DNA of 64,000 nt from Naegleria lovaniensis (Eukaryota; Heterolobosea; Eutetramitea; Acrasida; Naegleriidae), in contig NW_025407859.1 in NCBI RefSeq assembly GCF_003324165.1, positions 1 to 64,000 of the forward strand, written 5' to 3'. The stretch's first letter is position 1. Every line of letters starts with the position of its first letter. Positions 41,061 through 51,721 of this stretch are shown here, piece after piece. The translations under genes were made by a program, and so were the position numbers. The notes below the pieces were generated by a model that was not told the DNA's origin, ran no database searches, and saw only the letters and a program-made list of their open reading frames with translations.

Positions 41061-44000
41061 TTACTTGTTGTCATTGGGTGAGGAAGAAGATTGAGGACTA
41101 TTTGCCAATGGATCAAATTCACCTCCCATCGAAAGTTTGGTATTCCTTCGTTTTCTCAAGAGTTCTGCATTTTTCAAGAATAGAGCTCCCTTCTTATCGA
41201 ATCCACCACGACCACCACCGTCATCACTTGGTGAAGAGGCGCCACCACCTGGTGAAACAGGAGTTTTCGAAGAAGGTGATCGTCCCAAACCTGGTGGTTT
41301 GTTGACATTGGTATTGATCGTTGCTGATTGTTGCTTGGAAGCAGCAAGTTTCTTCTTCTTTTCTTCTGCTTCTCTTTCTTTTCTGAGCTTTTCTTTGGTG
41401 TCATTGAAGGACTTGACAAATTGATCAATTTGTTGGAAAAACTTGTCAGGTTCTTTCTGCATGTCACTCTCTGCCTCATTGAATAACACTCCAGTACTCT
41501 TCAAATCATTCATCATTTCATTGTATTCAGTTTCAATCTTTCTGATTTTTTCAGCGGCATAATTTAAAAATTGTCCCATCACGTGTGAAAATCGATCACC
41601 TGGCACTGTGTCAGCCAAACTTTTTTCCACTTGAGTTTTCAATTTTTCAATGGATTGATTCGTTTGTTTGATATCATCTTGAATGGATCCAATCACGACA
41701 CGTGTTGCAGCATTCACATTGCAAAGTCCTTCACTAAATGTTTCCAATTCTGGATATTTTTCTTGAATAAATTTCACAAGATAGGTCAATAACGAAGATT
41801 TTCCATTAGCAGCTTTGGTATCACTCAATTTAGCAAGTGATTTCATCTTGAAAGCATATGAAACTTTCTTGTTGCTCGAATTCAAATAATTTCCTAGAGT
41901 GAGAATGATGGCAAGAACTTTGTGGAACTTGTCACAATCTTGTAATTCTTTACATGCTTTTCGAACGGTTTTAATGGTTGGTTCCACACCACCAATAATT
42001 TCATCATATTTCATCTTAAATTCCCATGATTCACATCGTTCAACCATTCTTGGAACGCCATGCATTTCAATAAAGAATAAATCAGTCACTTGTAATTCAT
42101 CTCGTTCTCCTTCATAATCGACACATGTTTGTGATTCTTCTTCGGTTGGAACAATTTGTTTGATCGTTCCAATATTACTTGGTGTCACTACTTTTTCATC
42201 CATTTCAATAATGGCTTGTTTCAATTTAGGATATGGAATTCCACGAAGAGAACCTAATTGTAAACTAATATTGTGAGATCTCTTGGGATCAATGAGTGTA
42301 ATCTTTTCCTTTTTAGTTTCAGTCATTGCTCCTGTAGAACTACCATTACTACTACCACTCGTTTTGATTCCAAAAGCATCTTCAAATTCACTCGTATCTA
42401 AATCTCTCAAAATAGTATGTGTTTGATCAATGAGTTGTAATTTACAAAACAATGTTTCTGAGACATTCTTATTGGGAACAGCTTCAAAATGGAAGGCACG
42501 AAGTTTTGATTTTGCTTTAAATTCTGGAAGTTTTGGAAGTTGTGTCGACGTCGAGACAGCATTCATGAAAGCACCTGGAGGAGGTGGCATACCAGTCATT
42601 CCAGGTGGTGGTGGAGGAGTTCCCATGCCAGGTGGAGGTGGAGGAACACCTGATCCCATGCCAGGTGGAGGTGGAGGAACACCTGATCCAGGAGGTGGAG
42701 GAGGAATATTATTCTCACTACTCGAACTACTACCAGGAGGTGGAGGTGGAGGGACACCACCTGATCCAGGAGGTGGAGGAGGAATACCTGATCCAGGTGG
42801 AGGAGGAGGGACAAATCCAGTCATTCCAGGAGGAGGAGGAATGTCATTCTCACTAGTGCCAAGAGGAGGTGGAGGAGGAACGAATCCAGTATTGCCCATT
42901 CCTGGAGGAGGTGGAATGTTGGAAACTTGATGACCCGTGGTGGTGGATGTTGTGGGTTGTTGTGAAAGTTGTTTCTTGAGAGTTTCATTTTCTTTGGTCA
43001 ATTGTGAAATGGATTGTTCTAATTGTTGTGCCTTTTCTTTCAATTTTAAGAATTCATCGGTGGAAAAGTTTGTGACAGGACTATTTGTTTGTTGTTCGAG
43101 TTTTTTGAGTTTTTCTTTAAGCTTTTTTTTGGATTCTTCCAAGACTGAAATCATGCGTTGATAGGTTTGATTTTCAGATTCGATGGTCTTGATTTTGGCA
43201 ACAAGACGTTCAATTTCCTTTTCAGATTTTTCCTTTTCTAATTGAATGGAAACTACATCGTTGGTGTGTTGTTCGTGTTGTTCGTGTTGTTGTGAACCAA
43301 TTTGAAGAGTATTCACAGAGTTCAACATGATTGATTCTTTTTCCAACTTGTCTTTCAATTCGGCTTGTAATTTTTGAATGGTTTCTTCTTGAGTTTGTAA
43401 CTTTTTTAAAAGTACTTCCTCTGCAACTGAGGAGGACATGACGGAACTTTCATCTTGCGATTCCACATCGGCAGAAGTATTTAACGATGTATTCATTGTT
43501 TTTCCATGTTTCATCTTTTTCAATAATGGACTCAATAAATGAGGTTGACTCGAGACAGGTGTTGAAGAGTGTTTGTCCTCAATACTGCTGCTGTTTCCAT
43601 CGACTATAGATTGTCTCTCATGAACCAATCTTTCCACAGCAAGCTCGACTTGTTTCCACAATTCAATAATTTCTTCGAGTGTGAATTTATCCGAATAGAC
43701 GTCTGTGAAAATGAGTAAATGTCGCAATACTCGAAGGAAACTCTCCATGGATTGTGTTCCTTGAATTTTCATTTTCAATCTTTCTGTAATTTGGAATGGA
43801 TCATTGGTGTCGATTTGAACAATATTCTTTTTAAGAGCATTTTCCATTTCTTCGACAAACATGGCATATTGAACTTGAAAACCTTCATCATCGATTTGAC
43901 GTCCCTGTGTTTGTTGTCGAATAATGTCAATGGATTTGAGACTATTCAATTGATTGGCCAATGTGATGGTATCTGTGGGGTCGGCTGATGTCAACAAGGC

Positions 44001-45023
44001 ATTAAACAAGAACATGATATGTGTTAAATATTCCACATCAAGGAAAGCTTCGTTCTGAATACTGTTGACAAGAAATTCAAACATTTGTTTCTCTCTTCGA
44101 ATGAATTTGAAATGTTCCAAAGAGGACAAGATGATTCTGTATCCTTCCGAGACACTTTCATCCGAACACAAACTTGCAAAAATAAACAATGTTTGAATTC
44201 GAACATCAATTCGATCAGAATCTAACAAGAGAGCCATGTTATAGAAAATCGACTTGTCATGTGTCACAGAAGATAAACCCTTTTCAGTATTCAAAATTGC
44301 TCTCAAACAATTCAAACACAACCATTGAACAGTATTATCATCCATATTTTTGGTCTTCTTTAACAAATTTGTGGATGCCAATGTATCATTAATAATCTTA
44401 ATTCCTCCACAATCAATAAAACTATTCACCCAAGCCAATGATGAGTTACGCAATTTCACCAAAATGTCTTGCAAAGTTTCACGATCTCCTCGACTTCTCA
44501 ATCTTTCTAAAATCTTTTCAATATCTGCAATGGCACCTTCTCCAGATTGAGCAGCTTCATTTTCTTTCCAACTTTTCCACATGACATATTTCGTGGTAAG
44601 CGGATGTGAACGAACTGCCATTTTCACATCATCTTTGGCACCAATGGATGACAACATTTTCTCAATATTTTCATTCAATTCAGATTCAGAGAGTCCTCCA
44701 AGATTTTCAGTCGAGTCACTTTGCGTTCCAGGAGTGAGTGACGAAGAGGGAGAAGAAGCATTCTTATTCGATGACGATGATGGATCCAAAGACGTGGCCG
44801 AACTCGAATGAAGATCCTTCCGTTTCTTCTTTTGTTCCTTTTCGAGTTTCTTTTGTTCTTCTAATTTTTTCTTTTCTTCTCGTTTGAGACGTTTTTCTTC
44901 TTCTTTTTCTTCTTCTCGTTTTCTTTTTTCTTCATCCTTTCGTTTACGTTCTTCTTCCTTTTCGCGTTTTTGTCGTTCTTTTTCTTCTTCTTTACGTTTT
45001 CGTTCTTCGTCTTTGGATGACAT
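41061..45023 (-). CDS. diaphanous-type formin
   Basis: Single exon, 1320 residues, ATG at 45023. Order: an Arg/Lys/Glu-rich segment (residues about 4-70), a Ser-rich linker, an armadillo-type GTPase-binding/FH3 domain (about 115-400), and coiled coils (about 540-690). The proline-rich FH1 comes next, with many PPPPPG(S/M)G units that bind profilin. FH2 follows, with KLPEFKAKSKLRAFHFEAVP, RGIPYPKLKQAIIEMD and ILTLGNYLNSSNKK. The tail contains NAELLRKRRNTKLSMGGE, similar to a DAD autoinhibitory motif. Formins nucleate and elongate unbranched actin filaments. The FH3 plus possible DAD suggests Rho-GTPase control. Confidence 0.95.
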   Translation of the reverse strand: MSSKDEERKRKEEEKERQKREKEEERKRKDEEKRKREEEKEEEKRLKREEKKKLEEQKKLEKEQKKKRKDLHSSSATSLDPSSSSNKNASSPSSSLTPGTQSDSTENLGGLSESELNENIEKMLSSIGAKDDVKMAVRSHPLTTKYVMWKSWKENEAAQSGEGAIADIEKILERLRSRGDRETLQDILVKLRNSSLAWVNSFIDCGGIKIINDTLASTNLLKKTKNMDDNTVQWLCLNCLRAILNTEKGLSSVTHDKSIFYNMALLLDSDRIDVRIQTLFIFASLCSDESVSEGYRIILSSLEHFKFIRREKQMFEFLVNSIQNEAFLDVEYLTHIMFLFNALLTSADPTDTITLANQLNSLKSIDIIRQQTQGRQIDDEGFQVQYAMFVEEMENALKKNIVQIDTNDPFQITERLKMKIQGTQSMESFLRVLRHLLIFTDVYSDKFTLEEIIELWKQVELAVERLVHERQSIVDGNSSSIEDKHSSTPVSSQPHLLSPLLKKMKHGKTMNTSLNTSADVESQDESSVMSSSVAEEVLLKKLQTQEETIQKLQAELKDKLEKESIMLNSVNTLQIGSQQHEQHEQHTNDVVSIQLEKEKSEKEIERLVAKIKTIESENQTYQRMISVLEESKKKLKEKLKKLEQQTNSPVTNFSTDEFLKLKEKAQQLEQSISQLTKENETLKKQLSQQPTTSTTTGHQVSNIPPPPGMGNTGFVPPPPPLGTSENDIPPPPGMTGFVPPPPPGSGIPPPPPGSGGVPPPPPPGSSSSSENNIPPPPPGSGVPPPPPGMGSGVPPPPPGMGTPPPPPGMTGMPPPPGAFMNAVSTSTQLPKLPEFKAKSKLRAFHFEAVPNKNVSETLFCKLQLIDQTHTILRDLDTSEFEDAFGIKTSGSSNGSSTGAMTETKKEKITLIDPKRSHNISLQLGSLRGIPYPKLKQAIIEMDEKVVTPSNIGTIKQIVPTEEESQTCVDYEGERDELQVTDLFFIEMHGVPRMVERCESWEFKMKYDEIIGGVEPTIKTVRKACKELQDCDKFHKVLAIILTLGNYLNSSNKKVSYAFKMKSLAKLSDTKAANGKSSLLTYLVKFIQEKYPELETFSEGLCNVNAATRVVIGSIQDDIKQTNQSIEKLKTQVEKSLADTVPGDRFSHVMGQFLNYAAEKIRKIETEYNEMMNDLKSTGVLFNEAESDMQKEPDKFFQQIDQFVKSFNDTKEKLRKEREAEEKKKKLAASKQQSATINTNVNKPPGLGRSPSSKTPVSPGGGASSPSDDGGGRGGFDKKGALFLKNAELLRKRRNTKLSMGGEFDPLANSPQSSSSPNDNK

Positions 45024-45467
45024 GTTGTAGTGAAAATGATGATGATGAGAATGATCGAATGATGATATTGATGGTGTTGATGATATTGATTTAATTATAA
45101 TGAAAATGGCTCAATTTTGAGTCTGTTTAAATGGAGTAATATGGTACAAGAAGGAAGGGTTGAGTAATGGGATAATATGATGTTGTTGTTATTGTTGTAT
45201 ATATCGTGAATGAACACGAGCTGGTAAATGTAGATCGGGCTGAAATTGATCAGGTAATCACAACAGCAACCAGCACGCAATTTTTTTTGGGCTGTTACAG
45301 AACCAAACAGTACCTGACAGTTGACAGTTGATGTTCTCTCTTGTTACCCTCTTTCTTTTACAACTGGCATCGTGTTTTGATTTAAATTTGCAACTTGGTT
45401 TGAAGAAGACAGAAAAATCCATATTGTTTAACTGCTTTATATGTTTGGTGTTTATTGATGAATGTCA
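45024..45467. other. formin upstream region
   Basis: No gene seen. The right part is the 3' flank of the next minus-strand gene, and the left part is the formin promoter and leader, with GAT-rich microsatellite-like sequence at 45030-45085. Confidence 0.5.
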
Positions 45468-47558
45468 TTACTTCTTATTTTCCAATGAATGAAGAGAAAC
45501 TCTGCTCGTGCTATTTCCGTAAATGTGTTTGTTTTGATCAGTGACAACAAAAGGAATGGAACGATCAACAATACCATGTTGATAGAACTCACCAATTAAG
45601 GTGTTGAATTGTTCATGTGCAAGATAATCTTCCAAAGGTTCAACCGTTATTCTTGTTGCATCTTCATTCTCTGTCAAGAGCAAATTTCTCTTCATTTTGT
45701 AAATTTTCACCAATCTCGATGCATATTCATCTCGAATTCGTTCATAATCGAACAAGAGTTGTACTGGAATCCATTTCATTCCAAATCTTGCTCCTAATAA
45801 ATATCCAGCAATGGCTCCAATAGTATCTGTGTCGTAACCTAGAGTGATGATGGATCTCAACACAAGATTAGGGAATTGTTTCATGACATCGTTCTGTGAG
45901 TTGTCAATTTGAGGAGAGGGATCTGTTTGTGGATTCTTCTTGTGACAATGGTAAATAATTTCAGGGTTCTCAGGAATCAAGCTACAACAAATAGCATGCA
46001 TACCAGCAAGTAAACAGAAACCTTGATTCACATGAGCTCGCATGTGCTTCTTTTCTGGTTTGTATTTTCTTGCGAGTTCACTAATCTTTTCTCGCAACTC
46101 GAAAAGCATGCTAGCTTCCTTCTCGGTTCCTCTCAAACTCTTGATAATACACAACAATACTTCCAAGCACTCGGACGCAGCATTGTGTGAAGGAAGACTT
46201 TTGTAGATTTTCCATTTCAGTTGATTTTCTGGTAATCTTGAAGCCGTGCCTGGACGTGATTTCTTGGTTTTCTTAGATGCGGCATCCTTCTTTGATTTCT
46301 TTGATTGAGTGTTGGAGGAGGTACTTTCTGAGCTCCCTTCCACGGCTGACGCATTCTCATCTGTGTTTTCATCCTCTTCTTCTGATTTCTCGTATGAAAT
46401 TTCACCACGTTCGTTCCACCATGTGTCTTCAACCTGTTTGACTTTTTCAACCAAATGTTGCAGTAACCATTCAATTGCTCTCTCCGGACCTAGTTGCATA
46501 AATTTGTAAGCACATAATGAAGTGGCAAAACATGTGGCTGCGGCTTCAATGGTGGCGTGGGTGGTGAAATTTTGTTCACATGCAAACTTTTCAAGCTTTT
46601 TCAGAACGAGAGCATCGTCATTCAAGTGTGAAAAAAGTGCAAAACATGCAGTGGCAACTCCTCCTCTCATGATTCCACCAATTCCGCTTGAATTGCTTCC
46701 TGCTTCATTGAATGGGACTTTTTTCTTCATGTTGTTGAAAGCTCTCGAGCTATTTGCACCATAATCACGAAAAGCTTGAACTCCTTGGCCAATAATTTCT
46801 CGTTCCTCTTTAGAGGTGATGGGATACTTGCAAGTAGTGCATTCAAATGCTTTGACAAGCCATTCACTCCAAAAATCTCCAAAGTATTTCTCACCATTTT
46901 CATTCAACTCAGTGTATTGAATCATGGAATTGATGAGAGCCATTCCTTGTTGAGTATCATCGCTATGAATACCAGGAAATCTGCATTTCCCCAAAAACAT
47001 TTCAAAAGGTGACTTTTTTCTCTTATACTTTTTAACATTGGATTCATGGTCCAACTCTTGAGATTTGATTTGAATCAACTCATCACTTGGAAATTTATAC
47101 GAGTCACAACCTTCCTCAAATACATTTTGCAATCGATATTGACCATTCTCATCTCGTTCCACTAATTTTCCAAAATCAAATAAATTCAATACTTGATCAT
47201 CTCCAAAGAGGCTCTCAATTTCTTGCTGAGAGTGCCAACCCTCAACAGGGCAACCAGCAACATCACCCCAAGAAAGACCATACAGAGCACCTAGCATTCT
47301 GCTCAATTCTTCTTCATGTTGAGCTTCCATCACTGCGGAACCATTACCAATATTGCTTGCATAGACTTGAGAGAGATCTAATTCTCGCAATCTCTTAAAC
47401 ATTTGGGATGCAATTTGTTTAATCTTTTCCGAATGATAGAGGATACCAATATGTTTCAAGAACTTGTTGTTGGTCGGTTCAACAGTGCTACTACTACTAC
47501 CACTCGTTTGATTGTTGGAAGATTCATCATCATTTCGAGTCGGAGAAGGAGAGATCAT
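45468..47558 (-). CDS. ADP-ribosylglycohydrolase-family protein
   Basis: Single exon, 696 residues, ATG at 47558. The ARH/DraG signatures are present in order: GALYGLSWGDVAGCPVEGW, then the first metal motif HSDDTQQGMAL. These are followed by GGIMRGGVATACFAL and the second metal motif GYDTDTIGAIAGYLLGARFG. The family removes ADP-ribose from proteins or nucleic-acid ends using two Mg2+ ions held by these Asp residues, all of which are present. The protein is about twice the usual length because of a Ser-rich N terminus and an acidic, then basic low-complexity insertion (about residues 395-445). Substrate unknown. Confidence 0.88.
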   Translation of the reverse strand: MISPSPTRNDDESSNNQTSGSSSSTVEPTNNKFLKHIGILYHSEKIKQIASQMFKRLRELDLSQVYASNIGNGSAVMEAQHEEELSRMLGALYGLSWGDVAGCPVEGWHSQQEIESLFGDDQVLNLFDFGKLVERDENGQYRLQNVFEEGCDSYKFPSDELIQIKSQELDHESNVKKYKRKKSPFEMFLGKCRFPGIHSDDTQQGMALINSMIQYTELNENGEKYFGDFWSEWLVKAFECTTCKYPITSKEEREIIGQGVQAFRDYGANSSRAFNNMKKKVPFNEAGSNSSGIGGIMRGGVATACFALFSHLNDDALVLKKLEKFACEQNFTTHATIEAAATCFATSLCAYKFMQLGPERAIEWLLQHLVEKVKQVEDTWWNERGEISYEKSEEEDENTDENASAVEGSSESTSSNTQSKKSKKDAASKKTKKSRPGTASRLPENQLKWKIYKSLPSHNAASECLEVLLCIIKSLRGTEKEASMLFELREKISELARKYKPEKKHMRAHVNQGFCLLAGMHAICCSLIPENPEIIYHCHKKNPQTDPSPQIDNSQNDVMKQFPNLVLRSIITLGYDTDTIGAIAGYLLGARFGMKWIPVQLLFDYERIRDEYASRLVKIYKMKRNLLLTENEDATRITVEPLEDYLAHEQFNTLIGEFYQHGIVDRSIPFVVTDQNKHIYGNSTSRVSLHSLENKK

Positions 47559-47873
47559 TTTTGAATAATTTTTTTGAAGGTGCTGAAGAAAACGCCAAAG
47601 TTCGAATGTTTCAATTTAAATTCGTTTTCAAACAAGATTATTCAATTTCGGGAATGAAAGAGTGAGCGAATGCAACAGAACGAATCTTTCCAGCTCATTC
47701 AAAATGAAGGTTACGTTGCATTCGTTTTCCAGCACGACTGTCAATTCGTAAAAGAAGTGTTCGGAAGGAATCCGTTGTTGTAAACTAAAAAAAATTCTGT
47801 ACGAAATTACCAGCGTGGTTTATCAATCATGATTCAACAATAATTGTTACTGACATATTCAAAACAGAGTACA
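47559..47873. promoter_or_regulatory. shared upstream region of two divergent genes
   Basis: A 315-bp gap between the divergent ATGs at 47558 and 47874. It must contain both promoters. I see A+T runs but no motif that I can name. Confidence 0.4.
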
Positions 47874-49103
47874 ATGATTGCTGATAACACAATCAAAGAA
47901 TGTGTTTGTGTAACGGGTGCCAACGGATATCTAGGCTCTCATATTGTACGAGAATTACTTGAAACAAATCAATTCCGAGTGATTGGAACCATACGACACG
48001 ATCCCGAATCTACAAATCCGACCATCACGCAAAAGTTTCATCACTTGTTTCAATTACCAAATGCCACTCGAGAAAATTTGAAATTATTCAAAGCCGATCT
48101 TTTAGAAGAGGGATCTTTTGATGAAGCCATTTCTCAATCACAGTACGTGATTCATACAGCTTGTCCGTTTTATTTGACACCCACTCTTGAATCGGCTCAA
48201 GATGCTGAAGAAAAATTATTCATTCCAGCTGTGAGTGGTACAAGAAATGTTTTAAATTCTGTGAAAAAGTATGGCCAACACATCAAGCGTGTGGTGGTTA
48301 CTTCGAGTACAGGAGCATTGATTGGTTTTGCAGAAAGAGTGTTCGGACAAGTCTATACTGAGATGGATTGGAATGAAAAATCGACAATCACCAATAATCC
48401 ATTTGCATTCAGTAAAACAATGGCTGAAAGAGAAGCTTGGAAATGGCATCAAGAACTTGTAAAAACTCAAGATAATGATGAATTGAATATCAACAAACGC
48501 GAAAAATGTACAGTGGAATTGGTGAGCTTAAATCCAGTGTTAATATTGGGACCTCCACTTCATTTGAAATATCTCAATAACTACCCAAATGCCATGCATC
48601 AAAATGACAACTTGAATAGCACTGAGAGTGAAACACTACCCTCTTTTCAGGAGTACAATGCACAAGTGAATTTAAATTTTAGTTGTAAACTTCTCTACAA
48701 CCTCATCATGAAATCTAAAATGTATCCTCACGACCATTCACTTGGAACAACAACCAAAGCCGACGGAATGAGCATTGTCGATGTGAGAGACGTCGCTCGA
48801 GCGCATTGTCTTGCCCTCACTCAACCCCATGTCAATGGTCATCGCTTTATTTTGGTGAGTGAAAAATGTCAATGGATTCGAATGAGTAGAATTATTTGTG
48901 AACATTTTCCAAATCTTGCAGTGAAACCTCCACTCATTATTAAGGATGAAATGGATGAAGAAGAAGGTCTCTACAAGATGTTGAACTTTTCCAATGAAAA
49001 GTTTTTGCGAGCATTTTCCAACCAATATAATGAATTTATTTCCGCCGACAAGACCATCATTGACACTGTACAATCATTCATTGAGGGCGGATTGATTCAA
49101 TAG
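47874..49103 (+). CDS. extended SDR, dihydroflavonol-reductase-like, catalytic Tyr replaced
   Basis: 409 residues from the ATG at 47874; the open frame extends ten codons upstream only from a TTG. The NAD(P)-binding motif is VTGANGYLGSHIVREL. VVVTSSTGALIG carries the family's Ser. The YxxxK site reads NPFAFSKTMAE, so Phe stands where the catalytic Tyr should be while Lys is kept. The C-terminal substrate domain includes VSLNPVLILGPPL and MSIVDVRDVARAHCLAL, typical of the 4-dihydroflavonol reductase / cinnamoyl-CoA reductase group. Without the Tyr it is probably a binding protein or uses another proton donor. Physiological substrate unknown. Confidence 0.85.
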   Translation: MIADNTIKECVCVTGANGYLGSHIVRELLETNQFRVIGTIRHDPESTNPTITQKFHHLFQLPNATRENLKLFKADLLEEGSFDEAISQSQYVIHTACPFYLTPTLESAQDAEEKLFIPAVSGTRNVLNSVKKYGQHIKRVVVTSSTGALIGFAERVFGQVYTEMDWNEKSTITNNPFAFSKTMAEREAWKWHQELVKTQDNDELNINKREKCTVELVSLNPVLILGPPLHLKYLNNYPNAMHQNDNLNSTESETLPSFQEYNAQVNLNFSCKLLYNLIMKSKMYPHDHSLGTTTKADGMSIVDVRDVARAHCLALTQPHVNGHRFILVSEKCQWIRMSRIICEHFPNLAVKPPLIIKDEMDEEEGLYKMLNFSNEKFLRAFSNQYNEFISADKTIIDTVQSFIEGGLIQ

Positions 49104-49322
49104 TTTTTTGCAAATGCATGTTGACGAACACGTGGAGTGAATTTCAACTCCGAACAACTTCAATGTTTTTTGTTTTCTTTAAAAACAATTCAAAAGCACG
49201 CACGAACAGTTATTATTAAAAAAAAGACCACATCATCATTGATCCTATTATCAACAATAATTTCTAATTTATTGCAATAGAGTAGTACCGTTTGTAAATA
49301 TTGAATTCAATCATCATAGAAA

Positions 49323-51637
49323 ATGAATTCAGCAATTGCTGCCTCCGATGATCATCACTCTCATACGAGCATTCCTCCTAATCATAATCCCAGCAGAGAT
49401 TCCGAATATGATACCATTCCTCTTGAAATTCATCCAGTTGCAGCAGAATTTAGAAAACCTCTGGCATCACCTGTACCACCCTCACCTCTTCAGAAAGCCT
49501 TCTCCCAAACAAGCCTTAATTTGAAATTTTCTCTCAACGAATGGAAGACACAACGAAAGGAACAATTAAAAACTAATTTAAGAAAGGATACATGGAAACG
49601 GAGAGGAAGAGCATTGCTGAACTTGTTAAAATCGAGGAAATTTTGGGAGAGTGTGTTGATTTGTTATGGATTTATACCGTTGGGACTGGGTTTAGCCATG
49701 CTAGGACCAACACTACCATCCTTAAAGCAGAAATTGAAAAAATCCGAAGGAACAATGGGTTTATTATTTACATTGCGTATGTGATTATATGTGTCTGTTG
49801 TCAATTCATAATTTTGTATTAATAATTTTTGAAAATCAATCAATTCTGATTTTTGAAATATGCAATGATTTTGTAAAATTGGAAATACGTATATATATAA
49901 CCTGTTATGCATGTTTATGACTGTGTGTGGTGTTTGATGACAATTCCAATCGAATAGGAGGAGTTGGATATATTTTATCAAGTTTAATTGGTGGTTGGGT
50001 TTTGGATTATTTAAAAAGCAAGGTTCAATCTGGAACTGTGAAAACAATATTGAACCAAATTATACTGTTAATAGGCTTGATATTAGTGTCAGGAGCGTTT
50101 GCAGCCATACCGTTTCTTACATCGTTTACCTTTGTAGTGTTGACATACTTTGTGGTGGGCCTTGGACTTGGATGTGTCGACCTCACCTCAAACGTGCTGA
50201 TCATTTGGATTTGGGGTAATCATCGATTGGTTTCGACTTTTTTACAATTTTTACATGCATGTTTTGGAATTGGAGCATTTATTGTAGGTTGACGATTTTT
50301 GATTTTTTATGAAATAACTTGCAAAATAATTTTCACAATGTTGTTGCATTTGAACTCATGATTGAATTTGTGTGGTAATACTCTAATTTTTCGGCTATGA
50401 CAACATTCAGTGCCCTATCATTGTGAAAATAGTCTTTGATAGCTATCCCAGTGCACAACCAGAAGGTGGTGCAGAACATCCCATCAACAATCCACTTGCC
50501 CTCTCTCACTTCATTGGAGCAGCTGTTACATTGAGTGGTGTCATACCGATTGCAATCTTTTGCTATTTGGCTTTAAAACATCCACCTCAGCAACCAGTCG
50601 ATCAAGAAACAGCAAACAATCAAGTTGTTGAAGAAGTTGCTAAAAGCTTTGATGAAGAAAGAGTTTCAAATATTGGTGACGTCTTTCATGACATCGAGTT
50701 GGAAGAAAGTCCCAAAATGAATGACCAAAATATTTCAAATGATGCGACACATCATCAAGCTCAAGCTTCACCTTTGACATCCTTTGAAGACGAAGATGAA
50801 GAAGAAGAAGAAGCAAAAGAACAATTGACAAAACCTACCTTATGGCAGAAGATTGTAGTGTGCGCATTAACTGGATTTGCTTTACTGAATTATGTCGGTG
50901 CTGAAATTGGATTTGGTTCTCTTGGTAGGTGTTTTGATGACTGTAACGAAACAACAACCTTTTTAACTATTGTAAATGTAACTTTCTATTGGATGAAATG
51001 TAACTTCTATTGACGCAGTGGTGAGTTATATTGTCAAGTCCAACATAGCCACACCTTCAGAAGCATTTTTATTGAACTCTGGTTTTTGGCTCTCATTTAC
51101 CATAACGAGATTTGCAGGAGTTTTACTTTCGGCTGTTTTCACAGATACCACTCTCCTCATCGTGGACATTGTTGCATGTTTTTTAGGAATTATTCCCTTG
51201 TTAATATTTCCTTACAGCATGGCTTGCTTATGGGTGTGTGCTATTATTTTGGGATTTGGATTTGCAAGCATGTATCCAATTACTATAAGCTTACCAAGTA
51301 GCACAATGAAGTTTGAAGTCTCTGGTTTTATGACCTCGATTATGGTAAGTATTGGTGATTTTTTATATTTACGTGGATGGTCTATAAACTTGTCATGAAG
51401 GTATTTGGAGGTTGTGTTGGTGAATTAGTTGTACCTGTGGGCATGACATTGAGCTTTGAGTATATTGGCCCTACCTCAATATTTTATTTTATTTTTATTG
51501 TTTGTGTGATTGCTTCAATTTGTTATGTTGCTTTACTCCTATTGTTCAGGCCCAAGAAAGCGAAAACAAACCCAGCGGATGACGAAGTGATTGACGCAGG
51601 AGACAACAATACTTCATCACCAAGCTCAGTTCACTAA
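49323..51637 (+). CDS. MFS transporter, possibly sugar (NaGLT1/MFSD4-like)
   Basis: Five exons (49323-49776, 49958-50283, 50411-50924, 51019-51344, 51401-51637) join in phase to 618 residues; the introns are 181, 127, 94 and 56 nt. A polar N terminus of about 100 residues precedes about twelve membrane helices, starting YGFIPLGLGLAMLGPTLPSL, then GVGYILSSLIGGWVLDYL, a typical first-cytoplasmic-loop region of the major facilitator superfamily. An acidic central loop (about residues 360-400, Glu/Asp-rich) divides the halves. Helix 1 resembles the NaGLT1/FucP branch, suggesting a sugar substrate, but this rests on a short match. Confidence 0.82.
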
Positions 51638-51721
51638 CTAGTTTTTTATTTATTGACGAGTGTCGACACTCAAATAAAACCAATAACGTTGCAAAATTTG
51701 TTTATGTTAAAGAGTAAGAGT

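Noticed and set aside
42430-42930. Gly/Pro-rich plus-strand frame opposite the formin FH1
   Set aside because: It is the reverse complement of the poly-proline coding repeats, not an independent gene.
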